A DNA stretch of 64,000 bases, taken from positions 30,310,477 through 30,374,476 of the forward strand of contig NC_012870.2 of NCBI RefSeq assembly GCF_000003195.3, read 5' to 3'. This stretch comes from Sorghum bicolor. Lineage: Eukaryota > Streptophyta > Magnoliopsida > Poales > Poaceae. Positions 24,601 to 36,919 of this stretch are shown here, in pieces. Each line of letters opens with the position of its first letter. Position 1 is the first letter of the stretch. The notes beneath the pieces are model-generated. The model did not search any database and was not told where the DNA came from. It saw nothing but the letters and a program-made list of their open reading frames with translations. Position numbers and translations under genes: made by a program.

Positions 24601-25294
24601 TTGGGCAGTACTTGGCATCACTGTGTTCTTTCCTAAATAAGACGCACCCATTCGGACAGGCATGTATCTTGTCATACGGCATCTTAAGTGCACGAAGGAG
24701 CTTCTCTGACTCGTACAAGTTCTTTGGCATAATGTGTGTCGTCGGTAGCATGCCTCCCCACACGGCCACCATCTTGTCAAAGCCTTCTCGACTTAGGTTT
24801 AATTCGGCCTTCAACCCCATCACGCGACCAATGGCATCTAGCTGAGAAACATTAGTATGATCGTGAAGGGGTCTCTGTGCCGAGTCCAACATTCGGTAGA
24901 AGTCATCTGCGGCAGCCTCCACCTCCTCCTTATCACGTCCTTCGGCGAACTGAGCTTGGTGAATGTCATCTAGCATGTCTGGTACCCCCGCATCATCAGC
25001 AAAAGCCTCGAGTCGAGGTCTCACCACCTCCTCTCTGATACGATCAGCTTCACCATGGTGGATCCACCGGTGGTAGCTTGGAGTAAATCCAAACTTCACA
25101 ATATGTTTACCCATGGTTGTCCTATCTTTCCTTCTTCTATTGTCACAACTACTGCAAGGACAAACAACTAGAGAATGGCCGTGTGCACTCTCGCCAAATG
25201 ATTGATTCAAGAAACCTTCGACCTTGTGTATAAACAGCAAGTCGAAATCCTTCGCATCTCTCCGGAGCGTGTACATCCACTCACGGTCCTCCAT
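21682..25294 (-). CDS. CACTA transposase TNP2 (Transposase_21 / Tnp2 family)
   Basis: Three exons, 25294-22761, 22685-22565 and 22464-21682, join in phase to give an uninterrupted 1145-residue protein, the usual size for TNP2. Order of regions: N-terminal transposase-associated domain with Cys-rich VVCPCSSCDNRR (residues ~45-60), a CPNGCVLFRKEH...YCPKCKSSRY zinc-binding-like region, the Tnp2 catalytic core with ATDGFNPYGMM and LLPHNIDVMHTEKN (acidic residues of the DDE type), a DUF4218-like block (LSYFFRQLCAK, QHLIVHLPNEA) and a C-terminal DUF4216-like block (YYGVIEEIYELLY, IFKCHWFDP) before an acidic tail. The start is the first ATG after a TTAA-rich leader. The enzyme cuts at the CACTA termini (family knowledge). 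It is transcribed toward the second gene, which starts about 115 bp after its stop. This is the best evidence that the element could be active. Confidence 0.9.
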
Positions 25295-25393
25295 CCTTTA
25301 ACAGAAGCATCAGCACACATCTATGACCATCAATTGCATCTATGTGGTGTCCCTACTCTCTAATAGGTGAGGATAGGTCCTAATCCCACCCGC

Positions 25394-25586
25394 GGATGCG
25401 TAGATGAGTTAGTTTCCATGGCCTGCTCCTATCCGAGACAGAATTTCGGCAGCACCTCCCCGCTGTTGTCCCGATACACGTCCTGCAAGGGAGAGTGTGT
25501 ATCCGGACGACAACAACAAGGGGGGTGATGCCGAAATCCTATCTCGGAACGGAGCAGACCATGGAAACTTACTCAACTACGCATCC
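25394..25586. repeat. Long imperfect hairpin upstream of TNP2
   Basis: Left-arm sequence from GGATGCGTAGATGAGTTAG through CGAGACAGAATTTCGGCA (25394-25452) pairs with right-arm sequence from TGCCGAAATCCTATCTCGG through CTACGCATCC (to 25586), with about seven mismatches over the outer 55 bp. The loop side continues pairing through CTCCCCGCTGTTGTCC and a complementary GACGACAACAACAAGGGG. It starts about 100 bp upstream of the TNP2 start and could be transcribed as a stem-loop. Confidence 0.75.
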
Positions 25587-27424
25587 ACAGACTGTCCAAA
25601 AAAACATGGACAATGCGAAACAGATACGGTCACAGATATGCAAATATTTGCATACCACCAACCGTATCTCTTTTGGACGGGAGACGCCTAACTGGGTGAC
25701 ACCGAACTACGACGACAGACATAGAGAAAAAGAGGAGATTTATACCTAGGGTGTCGGTGGAGTAATGCTAGCGGAGCAGACGCGGTCCAGGCACACCCAC
25801 AACGCCGACGAAGACAATCCGGGTACTCCGAGACCCCTTAAACGGCCTCTTCTCTGCAAAAAGAAGAAACACGATACTATAAGTTGTAAATTTCGGCAGA
25901 ACCTCCCACTAAGGAGTATAGAACATAAAAGTTAGATGCATTAGTTAAGGCACAATTATTCAACTTGAACTGTAATGAGCTGATCTGACAGAGTTAAGGC
26001 ACAATTATTCAACTTTAAAGTATTTACAGGTTTTTGGCTAATTCCCTCCAAGTAATCTCAATAGCTCACAAAGTTTTTGGATCAGTATATACAGGTCTAG
26101 TAGCATATACAGAGGTGGGAAGTACACTCTGGCATGCAGAAAGCAGCAAACCAGGAACAGATCTGTATACTCTTTTGTTCTAAGACAATGCAACTTTGAG
26201 TGAAAAAGAAAGGCAAATGATGTTCACGTGTCATGATAACTAATGGCATTGCCAGCAAATGTTTGACATTGTAGTGCCTTGGTGCAGAAAGAATATATAC
26301 TCGAATAAACAGAAGGAATTACCTTTCCCTTAAATGACTTTGCTGCTTCCTTAAAGATGGGCAGAAATTTGAGGACTCGCTTGCAACAGCAAATAGTAAA
26401 ATCTGACTTGCAAAACAAAGACAACATATCAGTTAAGGAACAGAATTTGGACAAAACATTTTATTTGAGCTATTTTCCTTATTTAAAAGGAAAATTCTGA
26501 AGCTTAGCTTTTCCAAATTAAAGCATCCTTCATTTGCCATATTTTATTTGAGCTGAACAGAACACTCTACTGTACTGTATAGAACAATTAATCAGACATG
26601 GCACAATAATGCTATTTAACTTGAGAACCATGCATGTACTGTATGCAGTACCAAACATCCCTACAAATGTGTCAAAACCATTGATGTATTTCCAAATCAA
26701 TCAAAACCATAGAAGTTGTTTACATGGAACACACAAAACTGATTTCTTTTTTCTACTATTTTGAAGGGTAGTTAGTATAGCAGACTGCTCCATTTGAATA
26801 TCCAGTTAAACCCTCTATAAACGCTGTCCAAAACATTCTGAATTCATAAATTAATACAGCTACTCCTCCTGCTTGCACCTGAGAAAAATCACGTAGCAAG
26901 AACATAGCTACTGATTAATCAATCTCTGAAGAAAGCAAGCACCAGGCTGCTGCACTTGCTGTAATCCAGTGACTCAAAACTCAGAAAACAATGAAATGCA
27001 CGACACTGCACAGCCCTTTGCCAATTGCATCCTCAGCGGAAGACAAACGTGCAAGCACAAGAAAAACGCTGCTTCTATGACCGATTAACAATGCAGCTCA
27101 AGCTCTCCCTGCACTAAGACACAAGCAAACATACAGAGCCCGAATTTATCCCACCAGCGCCACACAACATCAAACAATTTCGGACTCCTTGGGACACTAC
27201 GATCTCAAAGCCTGAATTTACCCCACCAGCAGCTAGCACACACTGCACACAGGCTCATTACAGATTAGTTTACATACTACTGTGTCTCAAATTAAATAAG
27301 CTTTACCAGGTCTTTTGTTAATCAATCACCACCACACTAGCTACGCTGACCCTCTCTCTATATACCATCTATCAGTCACGGCACTGGAGAGCAGCACCCG
27401 TAGAGACCAAATGGTCACCTGCAC
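25587..27424. other. CACTA leader region, no gene
   Basis: AT-rich non-coding sequence within the element, upstream of TNP2. The motif AATTTCGGCAGAACCTCCC recurs at about 25887, as it does near 18594 and 25443. Leader introns may lie here but could not be fixed. Confidence 0.5.
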
Positions 27425-27835
27425 CTATGAGCATGTACTGGGGAGGGGAAGCAAGTATGACTCAGATCTTACCCGAACACTCGCAGAACTGGAAGAGTAG
27501 GCCGGGGTGGACGCTGGCCGGGGCAGGCGCTGCCGTAGCGGGGCCGGTGCCGGCGCGGTCGTGGCAGCGCGGCCGGGCGCCCCCCGGGGGCGCGGCGAGT
27601 TCGGGCGGCGCAGGGAGGGGCGAGCAGGCCGAGCTGCGGGACCGTCAGGGAGGGGCGGCGCTGGGCGCGTGCCGGAGCAGCGAGGCACAGGAAGACGACG
27701 GCGGCGCAGGACGGCGGCGGCGGTGCTGGGTGGGCGCGGCGGCGCTGGGAGGGCACGACTGTACGCGAGGACAGGGGCACGGCTCTACGCGAAGACTTAG
27801 AGGATTCAGTGACTTAGGGGATTCAGGGACTTAGG
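27425..27835 (-). promoter_or_regulatory. GC-rich island, likely promoter/leader of the CACTA genes
   Basis: About 400 bp of very GC-rich sequence (many GGCGGCG and CGGGG runs) contrasts with the surrounding AT-rich DNA. It lies just inside the right subterminal region, where CACTA transcripts start in known members. Several long open frames on both strands are explained by the base composition and are not called as genes. Confidence 0.5.
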
Positions 27836-27939
27836 GTTCCAGTTGGGCCGATTGGGCCGACTTTTTTTTTCTAATTTACGTGATTGGGTCGGCCTTTGCC
27901 AAAAAAAAGTCCAGCTGGTTGCCGATCCACGCTTCTTTG

Positions 27940-29287
27940 CCGAGCGCCCCAAGATGCGCACACGGCATATCAAACTTTGCTGAGTGCCCTAAAAAGGCAC
28001 TCGGCAAAGTTTTTTTATTTTTTTTTATTTTTGAACCCAGTTTTTTATGTGGCATACATACATTATTTCAAACCTAGTTTTAATGTTTGGGGAAATTTTG
28101 AATTACTTTGATATATTTTCTTAGTTTATTTTGTTTTTTCGAATTTTTTTTAATATTTCAAACTTGAACTGCAGGTACAAGGAATAATGCAATTTAGTTC
28201 TTCGAAAAATGTTATTCATGTTATTTGATGTATGTTGAGTCCCTATCCATGAACTCGCATTACATTTCGAGCATCTTTTTTCACGTAACATGACGAGGAA
28301 CTTGGCCGGAAAGTGATTCTAAATTATATGAAATCCAAACGAAGTCCGAAAATAACGAAACTTGCGGAGGCATCATGTTACCGTATGTGTAGGCTATGGT
28401 AAAAAATTGAAAAGATTTTGAGCAATTTGTGACATCGGTTGCCTAAAACCTAGACATATCCACATGTGATAACAAGTTATCATGTGCGCACATGTGTGGG
28501 TTTTAGGCATCATGAGTCGCAAATTACTCCAAATCATCCAATTTTTTTACCACAGGATCAGCATGTGATTACAAGACTTCTCGACAAGTTTCGTGAATTT
28601 CGGAGTTTGTTTTCTTTTTATATAATTTAAATTTACTTTTTCTATAACTAACACAACATACTACGTCATCGAGATGCTTGAGATTTCATGTGACTCCATG
28701 CATATGGCCTCATCAAACTATACGTGTCACGAATATCATATTTTGGAGGACAAAATTCGATTATAACATAGACGTGCAGTTCAAATTTGAAATACGCCGA
28801 TAAAATCAAGGAAACAAAATAAATTAAAAAAATATAGCAAGAAAAGTCAAAATTTCACCAAAATTTAGATTAGAGCTTAAAATACGGTCAGAAGGCTACA
28901 CAAAAAAACTCGGGTTGAAAATCCAAAAAAAAAATAAAAATTTTGCCGAGTGCCTAGATTTGACACTAGGCAAAATTAGCTTTGCCGAGTGCCGGACCAT
29001 GACGCACTCGGCAAAGTTTTGATGAAAAAATTTATAAAAAAATTTTGCCGAGTGCCTAACTGGTAGCACTCGGCAAAATCAAACGGGAGGGAGATGCCGT
29101 CACGGTGTTAGCAATGTTTGCCGAGTGGACTACTTACCGAGTGTTGAAGTTTGCTGAGTGCTTGGCGCTTGGCAAAATATTCTTTACCGAGTGCGGCGCT
29201 CGGCAAACATAATTTTTGCTGAGTGCCCCGATAAACTGCACTCGGCAAAGTATGAGGCACTCGGCGACGTCCCAGTTTCCAGTAGTG
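27940..29287. repeat. Right subterminal repeats and TIR
   Basis: TTTGCCGAGTG-type repeats occur as a small cluster at 27940-28010 and a dense array from 28940 to the terminus at 29287. The stretch between (28011-28930) is AT-rich non-coding DNA containing an inverted pair around CACATGTG...GTGCGCACATGTG at about 28460-28500. The final bases are the inverted copy of the left terminus. Confidence 0.88.
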
Positions 29288-31788
29288 ATTTGTATATATG
29301 ATGTTAGATAACCATGGATTGATCACAATTGTATGAATGTCACTGCTGAGGTAAGTGATACACAAACCTATTCATCTTTAGATAGATTGTGCAATTGAAT
29401 AGCTATATCCTAGAATTTATCAAAAAAATATTAGCCATTACAAAAGGACAACAAACACCAAACAGTCACTAAAAATAAGAGTATATCAAAGACAGATTTG
29501 GTTGTCTTCCTCAAATCGTCAACTACATGCCGAAACTTGATAATTGCACTAGAACACAAAAAAAATCACTCATCATTGGTAATGAGGTCTAGTATCCCAC
29601 TGAAAGAACACCATTTGAGGGAATCCCTAGGAATTCAAGCTTCTTTACCACAAAGATAAAGTGCTCGAGAAACCAGGACATTGTCAAGGTAGGAAGAGAA
29701 CACAAAGATATTATTCCATTTTGACATTACGAATTTTACTCCCTAATGTTGTAATGATATAACTCTGCTACTAACAAAATTTGTAGTTAAGCCTACTTCA
29801 AAATAGCATGTGGTTTGCTACCCGACTACAATACCAATTATGGGAGAAGTATATAACAATCAGCAAAGCATATCCACCTTTTGCGACCTTGGCATCTACC
29901 TTAGAACTTCTAGAGAATGATATCTCGCCAAGTGTGTGTTCAGCGGTTTTGTCCTTGGCACAAACCAACAACCTCCTCATTGATCTCCATATAAACACCA
30001 CAAAAGGCAGCAACTTGGCATCTTAGACACAAGCTCAGCCACCATGAAATAAACCAATCACTTAGAAATAAATCAATCGCTCATTTTTAGTCAATGCAAA
30101 ACATGCACCTCGCAAGCATCAAAATTCGCTTAGCGCGTCAAACTTGTTGACGTCATCATCCTCCTCTCATCGTCCATGCCGAAGACCAAGAATGAGGATG
30201 ACATGGATGGCTCCTCGGTCGTATTTGATGCAGTGGCAGTTCTGCGGTTAAGGGCACCTCATCACTGGAGTCGACATTCATTCCCTCCAATTGTTAGTGA
30301 GCCTAAAAGAGCATCTAGGGGCCTAAGTGGGTATTGGTGTATTGATAACCATGTAATTAAGCTTCTAATTGATAACTATATGAGATGATGACATGTTATA
30401 AGTGATCGTGGGTGCATGATAACATAAGGAGACTCCCCGAATTTAGTAGAATAATATGGCTAAAGGATTCATGAAAGCTTATTTACGTTTTCTATTTCGA
30501 AATGGAGTATAGGAAAAGTTTGTACTATCAAGGGGCATAGGATTGGTAGCTTAAGGTGATCAAGTGCTCAAACTCTATCCAAATAAGAAGATATCCATCT
30601 ACGCAAACAAAAAGCCAAATGTCTTAATTCCTATTCTGTTCTGGCCCTCCGTGGAAGTTCCTCATCTAAGCCCTGCTGTGTCTGACCGGTTGGATCCTAG
30701 CAGAGCACTCGGTGGCTCCATCTGCGGATAAGGGATTTTCCACTCAGCACGAACCAACTAATCCTCTAAACCTCATAAACATCGCTTCGCTCGAACAGGA
30801 TTGAGGCAGAAACAAGAGGCTGCATTTTGCGCTCTACCCTGAAAAAGGCACTTTATAATCCTATCATTTAATGAGGGAATTTTATTTTCTCTTCGGAGAT
30901 CGGTATTTAATTAAACCTACTCCATCCATCTTAAAATAAGGGATTGAAATTTATCCTATGTCAAACTATCATAAGTCAAAATATCCTTGTTCAAGGCAAG
31001 CACATCATTCATTCTAAATAAAAACATGCACAACTGGAGACAAAAAGCTAGAAACATCAATTTTTTTTCTTCAACGCCATAATACATTTCTTATTTGGTC
31101 TTTAGTCTAGGTAACTTTAAATCTAAGGCTGTACCATGGGCTGCTGCTGCCGGGTTTAATTTGATGCATTATCCCAACACTTATATTGTGAACTCGAATG
31201 CATAGAAAAGATACACGAATAGAGCCACGTGTCTTCATGTTCATTCCTTACCTCCCCTTATTCCTATTTTCATATTATTTTTATGGCCACTTGATTTTCT
31301 CTTATATTCACTCTATTATTTAAAAAACATCTAGTTTGCTATGCTTAATTCAACTCGAAATCTTTGTAGATGTTAACACCAGGATAAAAACATTTCAATT
31401 GTTGTTTCTATAAAGATCCTTCTTATTTCTTTAATTGGACTTGATCTACTCCTGGTTGAGTCTTAATTTAATGTTCGATGATGTTTTAGTTTATTTTGCA
31501 TGTTGCTGATCTCTTGATTCATATTTTCTTAAAATTTCAAATAATCATTACATTCAATGCATAAATGTTTATTCATTTATTTTGTCGCATCCATCAAAAG
31601 GAGTGATAATTTAAATCCAAATCGGCCAATGTTATCTTGTCGACCAGCTTTTTAGGGTTCAGACTAAGACCATTAAACAACAAGAGGTTTCCATGAGCCA
31701 TCGACGATGTGAGCCACCCCATTCTTGGATGCTCTATGGTTCAATGTGTCATCGTTGTTAATCTTATTTTAATACAATATATCATATC
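29288..31788. other. Intergenic region, no supported gene
   Basis: AT-rich DNA without recognisable coding sequence. Short open stretches at 29798-30026 on both strands have no known similarity. At 30925-30990 the sequence CTACTCCATCCATCTTAAAATAAG resembles one end of a Stowaway-type MITE, but its partner end is not seen. The copia insertion starts at 31789. Confidence 0.5.
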
Positions 31789-33333
31789 TGAAAGGATCAA
31801 GATGCCCAAGAGGGAGGGTGAATTGGGCTTCTCTAAAAATTTAAGCAACCTATAAGCTCCAATTCAACCCCTTGTGCCTAGTGTGATCTAGAGAGCTACC
31901 GGATAAAGAGTTTTGCAACCTAGTTCCAATCCTATTCTAGCATGACAATTCTAGGAATGTAAAAGCTCAAAGTAATTGCACAAAGTAAATGCTAGAAAGT
32001 AAAGGAGGAGAGCAAGAAAGGCTCGGCGATGTTTTGCCGAGGTATCGGAGAGTCGCCACTCCCCACTGGTCTTTGTTGGAGCACCCGCACAAGGGTCTTG
32101 CTCCCCCTTGGTCCCGCAAGGACCAAGTGCTCTCTATGGACTGATTCTTTGACACTCCGTCGCGGTGAATCACCCACAACCGCTCACAAGCTTGACACGA
32201 GCCACCCATAAGAACTCTGGGCGGTCTTCGTGCTCCAATCACCACCAAACCGTCTAGGTGATGGCGATCACCAAGAGTAACAAGCAATGAACTCTCACTT
32301 GACCCAATCAAGGCACTAGAGAGTGGTGGATGCACACTTGACTCTTAGAACTCAACTAGAGAAGGATTCACTCAAGAAATCTCTCAAATCTCAATCCTCT
32401 CTAGGTTCTTGCTTCTCTCTTGCACCACAAGGTGATTCTCAACTGATCAAATGGGCAAGATACCCCCCATGGATGAGGTGGAGGAGTATAAATACACCCC
32501 ATCAAGTCCAAGGGCCGGCCAACCATTTTACACTGAAAACAGGAGCACCGGACGTTGATAATGTTGCACCGGACACACTGCACCGAGCGTCTGGTGACAC
32601 AACTGTACTTCCTCTGACAGTGCATTAGACGCTCCCTTAGAGAGTCCGGTGGCACCGTCCGGTGTGAGGGTGAATTTACACCCCTGGGTTTAGGACCGGA
32701 CGCTCCCCGGCGAGTCCGATGCTAACGTCTGGTGCCTTGGTCTCCTGCAGACCTCACTGGGTATAGAACCGGACGCTCCCCGGTAAGTCTGGTGCAACCG
32801 TCCGGTGCCTAACCCTAGGCACCCAATCACTCTGACTCGAGTCAACCTCACCAGACGCACTCATATAGCGTCCGGTGCTGCGTCTGGTGCCTACTTAGGC
32901 ACCCAAACTTCGTCGAAACGCGATCTTTCGAAAACAAAGTTTGTTCCTCTCGATCTAAGGACTTATTCTGAGCTGCCTAGTGCTAGGTTTACCAAGTGTG
33001 CACCACACCTAAACCTAATGTCTTGCCTAGGTCAAGCTACCCATTCAATGCCCCTCTTAATAGTACAGTCAAAGGAAAACAAAGTCCTAAACTACTCTAA
33101 GTGCCCTTCTTCACCATATGGCACTTAGACCTAGTCTAGTCCCGACGATGTCCAACCATCCTTTGAAAACCGAAACGATTTCCACCATTAAGTAGGCATG
33201 AACCTTCTAGTCCATCGATCAACATTACCATGACCTAACACTAATGACTTTGCCTCTGCAAAACACACGTTAGTCATAGTAATCAACATTGTCATTAATC
33301 ACCGAAACTCATTAGGGGCCTAGATGCTTTTTA
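31789..33333 (-). repeat. Copia 3' LTR
   Basis: 1545 bp, running from TGAAAGGATCAAGATGCC to GGGCCTAGATGCTTTTTA on the plus strand. The inner terminal dinucleotide is TA on the plus strand instead of the CA kept in the other copy. It contains a CACCGGACG-type motif array (about 32540-32890) and a TATTTATAC box on the minus strand near 32490. Confidence 0.92.
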
Positions 33334-33348
33334 ATCTCCCCATTTTTG
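33334..33348 (-). promoter_or_regulatory. Copia polypurine tract
   Basis: On the minus strand, AAAAATGGGGAGAT directly abuts the 3' LTR. It is the expected primer site for plus-strand DNA synthesis. Confidence 0.8.
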
Positions 33349-33792
33349 GTGATTGATGACAATGACCTCGAGTATGAAAGAAGTGAGGTTTTCAAATGAC
33401 TTGGTTTTTATAAGCATGAGACAATAAGAACACAAAGAGATTAAGCATGCTTATATCAACCAAGTCTAACATCCTGCATCCAAATATGTGAGATGTATTC
33501 AACAGGATATAACAATATATGACTCATAATAAATCGGAGTAAAGACGCGGAAGCAAAGTAATATGAGCCACACACATGACATAAAGATATCATAAAGAAG
33601 CACAAGTCATGTCTCATAACCATAAAAGTGTATCTCACAAACTAGAGTGTCTCACAAATATGCATAAAAAGTAGACATGATGCATGATGAAGAAACACAC
33701 AAAATAAATGAAGCCTCCACTCACTCACTAGCTAGCTCCCCCTATCTCTATCATACTCTACGCTCTCTCGCCCCCTTTGGCATCAAGCGCCA

Positions 33793-36391
33793 AAAACCTA
33801 AGATGAAGAAGGTGTAGGCGGAGTAGAGGAGTCTCGTGGCACGGCCTAGAACTGAGTTGTATCCTCTGTGCCATCTGCTGTTGACTCTGAGGAGGCGGAG
33901 TGACCCTCTGAAACTGGACGAGCTGGAGAAGCTATCCGAGTCTACTCCGTGGGCTCTGTGGCTGCCTGAGTTACCACTAGAGTCTCAAGACCTATTGAAG
34001 AGGCTGGCACTGACTCTGTAGTTGTCGCTGACATCTCCGGAACTGTAGACGACGGAGCAAGCTGCTCGGACGATGCGACTGACGACGACAGGCGCTCTAT
34101 TTTGGTGACTGGTAGTGTAAAAGCTACAGGAGTCTGCAGTGGTGGTGGAGTTAGCTGTCTAGTCAGAGCACTATATGAGAAAGAGATGTCCTACCCTGTT
34201 GAAGAGTCCAACACAAGCTGAGAGGTGCTGGCAGACTGAGGCGTAAAACCTGACTGCAAAGGGTTAAACTAAAGGGTCTGCTCAAAGCCTGAGGAGATAG
34301 CACCCTGAGAAACCTGGTGCTGTGGAGTGGAGAATGGCTGACTGTGAGCAGATAGCTGAAGCGACGGATGAGACTGACTCTGAAGCCCACTGGGCTGTTG
34401 CACTGGAGTCGGTGGCCTGATAGTGGATGTGCCTGAGAGCTGCACCTGTGGAAGCTGGATCCCTCTCACTACCATGAGAGCAGCCATCATAGCTGTTTGC
34501 TGGGCTTGGAAAGCCAACTGCTGCTCCTAGAAGGTCAGAAGCTGTCTCTGAAGCTCATCCTTCCTAGCCTGCATGGTTGCATTAATGGCAGCCTGCTCTC
34601 TATCCCTCCTAGCCTGCTCCTCAGCTGCCCTCTGCTGATCTGCCCTCATCCCCTCAAGAATAGCAAGTAGTGCAGGGTCTGTGGCACTAGAAGAGCCTCC
34701 TGCCTCGTGGTCATGCTCTCTTAGAGGAAAATCTAGAATAGGAAGATGATAATCATCATCCGAGCTGTCTGAAGCGAAATCTATCTCCTCCTCAGCCTCT
34801 GCATCTGCAACTGCCCCTATAGCAATGTCCCGCTCCTCCTCTGTCTCTGCGACTCCCCCTAAACTGTGGGTAGCCCTAGGTGAAGGCGGTGGCGCCCTGC
34901 CACGTGGTGCTAGAGGAGGTGTTGGAGCTCGTAGATCCACATGTGCCCTCAACATCTAACGGGGGTCGTAGTGTGGGAACACGGTGACTGTCTCTGTCAG
35001 CTCCCTCTGGATATGAGCTAGGAGAGGGTTGGCCCTAGCACGAAGAATGAGCATGGTGATCCAGTGTGCATAGGGTAACTGACGACGACCCCTGAAGCCC
35101 TCAGCTATGGTGTCCTCTATCTCTGACACTATCAAATCCCAAAGATCAAATGGCCTCTGAGCAACTAGGTGAGCTATGAGCCACTGCTGAATCCGGGTAA
35201 AGCCGTCATGGTAGCCCGACCTAGGGAGAAGTGTTTTCCTCATCACAAAATCTAGAATGCGAGCTGGATGGGTGAGATCTCCTACTGTCCTGCTGGAGCC
35301 CTCGGAGAACGGTGGATGAAAACACGGTGAGACAAAGTCAACAGGGGGAAGCTCACCACCGTGTGGTCGTCAAGGGGGCTCAAACCTGCCATAGCAAAGC
35401 TCATGTATCTTGGTGTCATATGCTGTCAGCCGCCAAGTCTCTCTGGCCCTCTGAGTTGACACTCTGTAGTCTCTGCCTGCTAGTGCGTAATGGATATAAC
35501 TGTGATCTGGAGCAACCCATACTGATGCGTAGAACTCACGTACCCACTCCTCAACGTAGGTACCTAGTAGAGCAAGCAGACCTGGGAGACCTAGTAGGTA
35601 AGTGAAGTACTACCTAATGTCCGCACCTACCACGTTCCCTAGATCTCAAGGTCAAGCACTAGATGCTCCCTAAAACTGAGCCTAAGAATGGACATATGCC
35701 ATATACATGTCCTCCTAGACGACAGTGTAAAACCTAGCATCTGCCCTTGGATCCCGGGCTGCTGGAAACCAAGTAGGGAAGGCTGAGAACCTCAGCTCCT
35801 GAATCTCATGAGTGGGGGCTCAAGTGTAGTCCTTATGGATCCTGACTAGAGCTAGATGTGAAGCTAGGGTGCCACGAACTGGGGTGGAGCGAGCAGACGA
35901 GGTGGACTGACGCTGCGTACTAGACTTGGAAGCTGCCTAGGTACGAGCGTGAGTCGACCTCCGAAGGGGCTGCTCCTCGTGCTGAACCTCTGTCTGACCC
36001 TCTTTCTAGGCCTCTGCCTCTGTCTCGGGCTCCTCCTGTCTAGGATCGGTGACATTGATCCCGACACGACGACCTCCTAGCATGATGGTGCCAGGTGGAG
36101 TCCTGTGTCGTCGCTCTACCTCTAGCACTGCACTCCTCTGAGAAGGTGTTAGGTCGGATCCAATCCGCAGAGCACCTGAGCGACCACCTTTCTCTGCTGC
36201 CTCGCAGCTGTTGCCACTGCCTCTGCTATCTCGGCCTCTCGATCACTGGCCTTCCTCTTCTTGGTCATCACCTTCTTGCCGTTTCCCTTCTATGTAGCTG
36301 TCAAGCGACGGGGCCTGTCATCTCCCCCATCGCCTCCTAGAGTACCACCACTGCCAGCTATTGGACCACTGACATTCTTGCAATGTGCCAT
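33793..36391 (-). pseudogene. Third ORF of the SIRE-like element (putative plant transposon protein domain), broken
   Basis: The ORF starts at MAHCKNVSGP (36391) and runs toward the 3' LTR. Segments at 36391-36290, 36067-35864, 35246-34956, 34955-34527 and 34517-34269 are separated by many in-frame TAG/TGA/TAA codons, with at least one frame change between 35864 and 34956. The most conserved-looking part is FRGRRQLPYAHWITMLILRA, a block seen in proteins called putative plant transposon protein. Downstream are an acidic stretch, a coiled Arg/Glu/Gln-rich stretch and a Gln/Ser/Pro-rich tail. In SIRE elements the position after pol is where env-like ORFs occur. No signal peptide or membrane segment is evident here, so an envelope role is not supported. 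Confidence 0.6.
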
Positions 36392-36919
36392 TGCAAGAAC
36401 ACAACCCTGAAAAAACTGCCAAAAGCTGATAAGGTGACACTCAAGAGGCTTGGCCTCAATCCGTACTCGTGGGCTTGGCCTCGAGTTCAACTACCAATGA
36501 CAACTATCAAACAGAGACCAACGTGCTGCAAGAGATATAATAGGTAGGGGGTATATAAGCATACATGATAGCTAGAGGTGAGAGAACCCTAATGATTGCA
36601 AGAAGAGATAAGATTGGTCATGAACTGCTTACACAAAGAGATGTGACGCGTTCCGGATTAAAGATGGAGCTTGAGATCCGCCAGAGAACACAAACCAACT
36701 CCTCAAGGGGCTACAAGGATAGAACGGAGAAGAATGCCATAAAAATCACATTCTAATCCATTCACACATAAAAACAAGCACCTTGAGGGCGTATGTCAAG
36801 TAACTCACCACCCAGCCCTAGATTCCGCAAGTAAGAAGAACCAGGGGGCGCAGGGTCACAGGAGGGGCTCGGGGAAGAAAGCCTCGACTTGATCTTCGGA
36901 GAAGAAGCCGATCAAAAAT

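Larger units (their letters stand above)
17638..29287 (-). mobile_element. Complete CACTA transposon, 11.65 kb, TSD ATT
   Basis: The left end CACTACTGGAACCGG at 17638 and right end CCAGTTTCCAGTAGTG at 29287 are inverted repeats, and the element is flanked by ATT on both sides (17635-17637 and 29288-29290). Both ends carry many TTTGCCGAGTG / CACTCGGCAAA subterminal repeats. It encodes, on the minus strand, an uninterrupted TNP2-type transposase (25294-21682) and a second Ptta/En/Spm-type gene (21567-18438) with a single stop. The complete ends, clean duplication and intact transposase make it a candidate autonomous or recently autonomous copy. Confidence 0.93.

Noticed and set aside
24246..24845. 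199-residue plus-strand ORF
   Set aside because: Antisense shadow of the TNP2 coding sequence.
27425..27835. Several long overlapping ORFs on both strands in the CACTA GC-rich block
   Set aside because: Ala/Arg/Gly-rich translations in several frames are a product of GC composition, and there is no conserved block.
29798..30026. Short ORFs on both strands
   Set aside because: They are mutually antisense, have no recognised family and show no flanking gene structure.
33793..36391. Retroviral envelope gene
   Set aside because: The position fits, but no signal peptide, cleavage site or membrane segment is visible.
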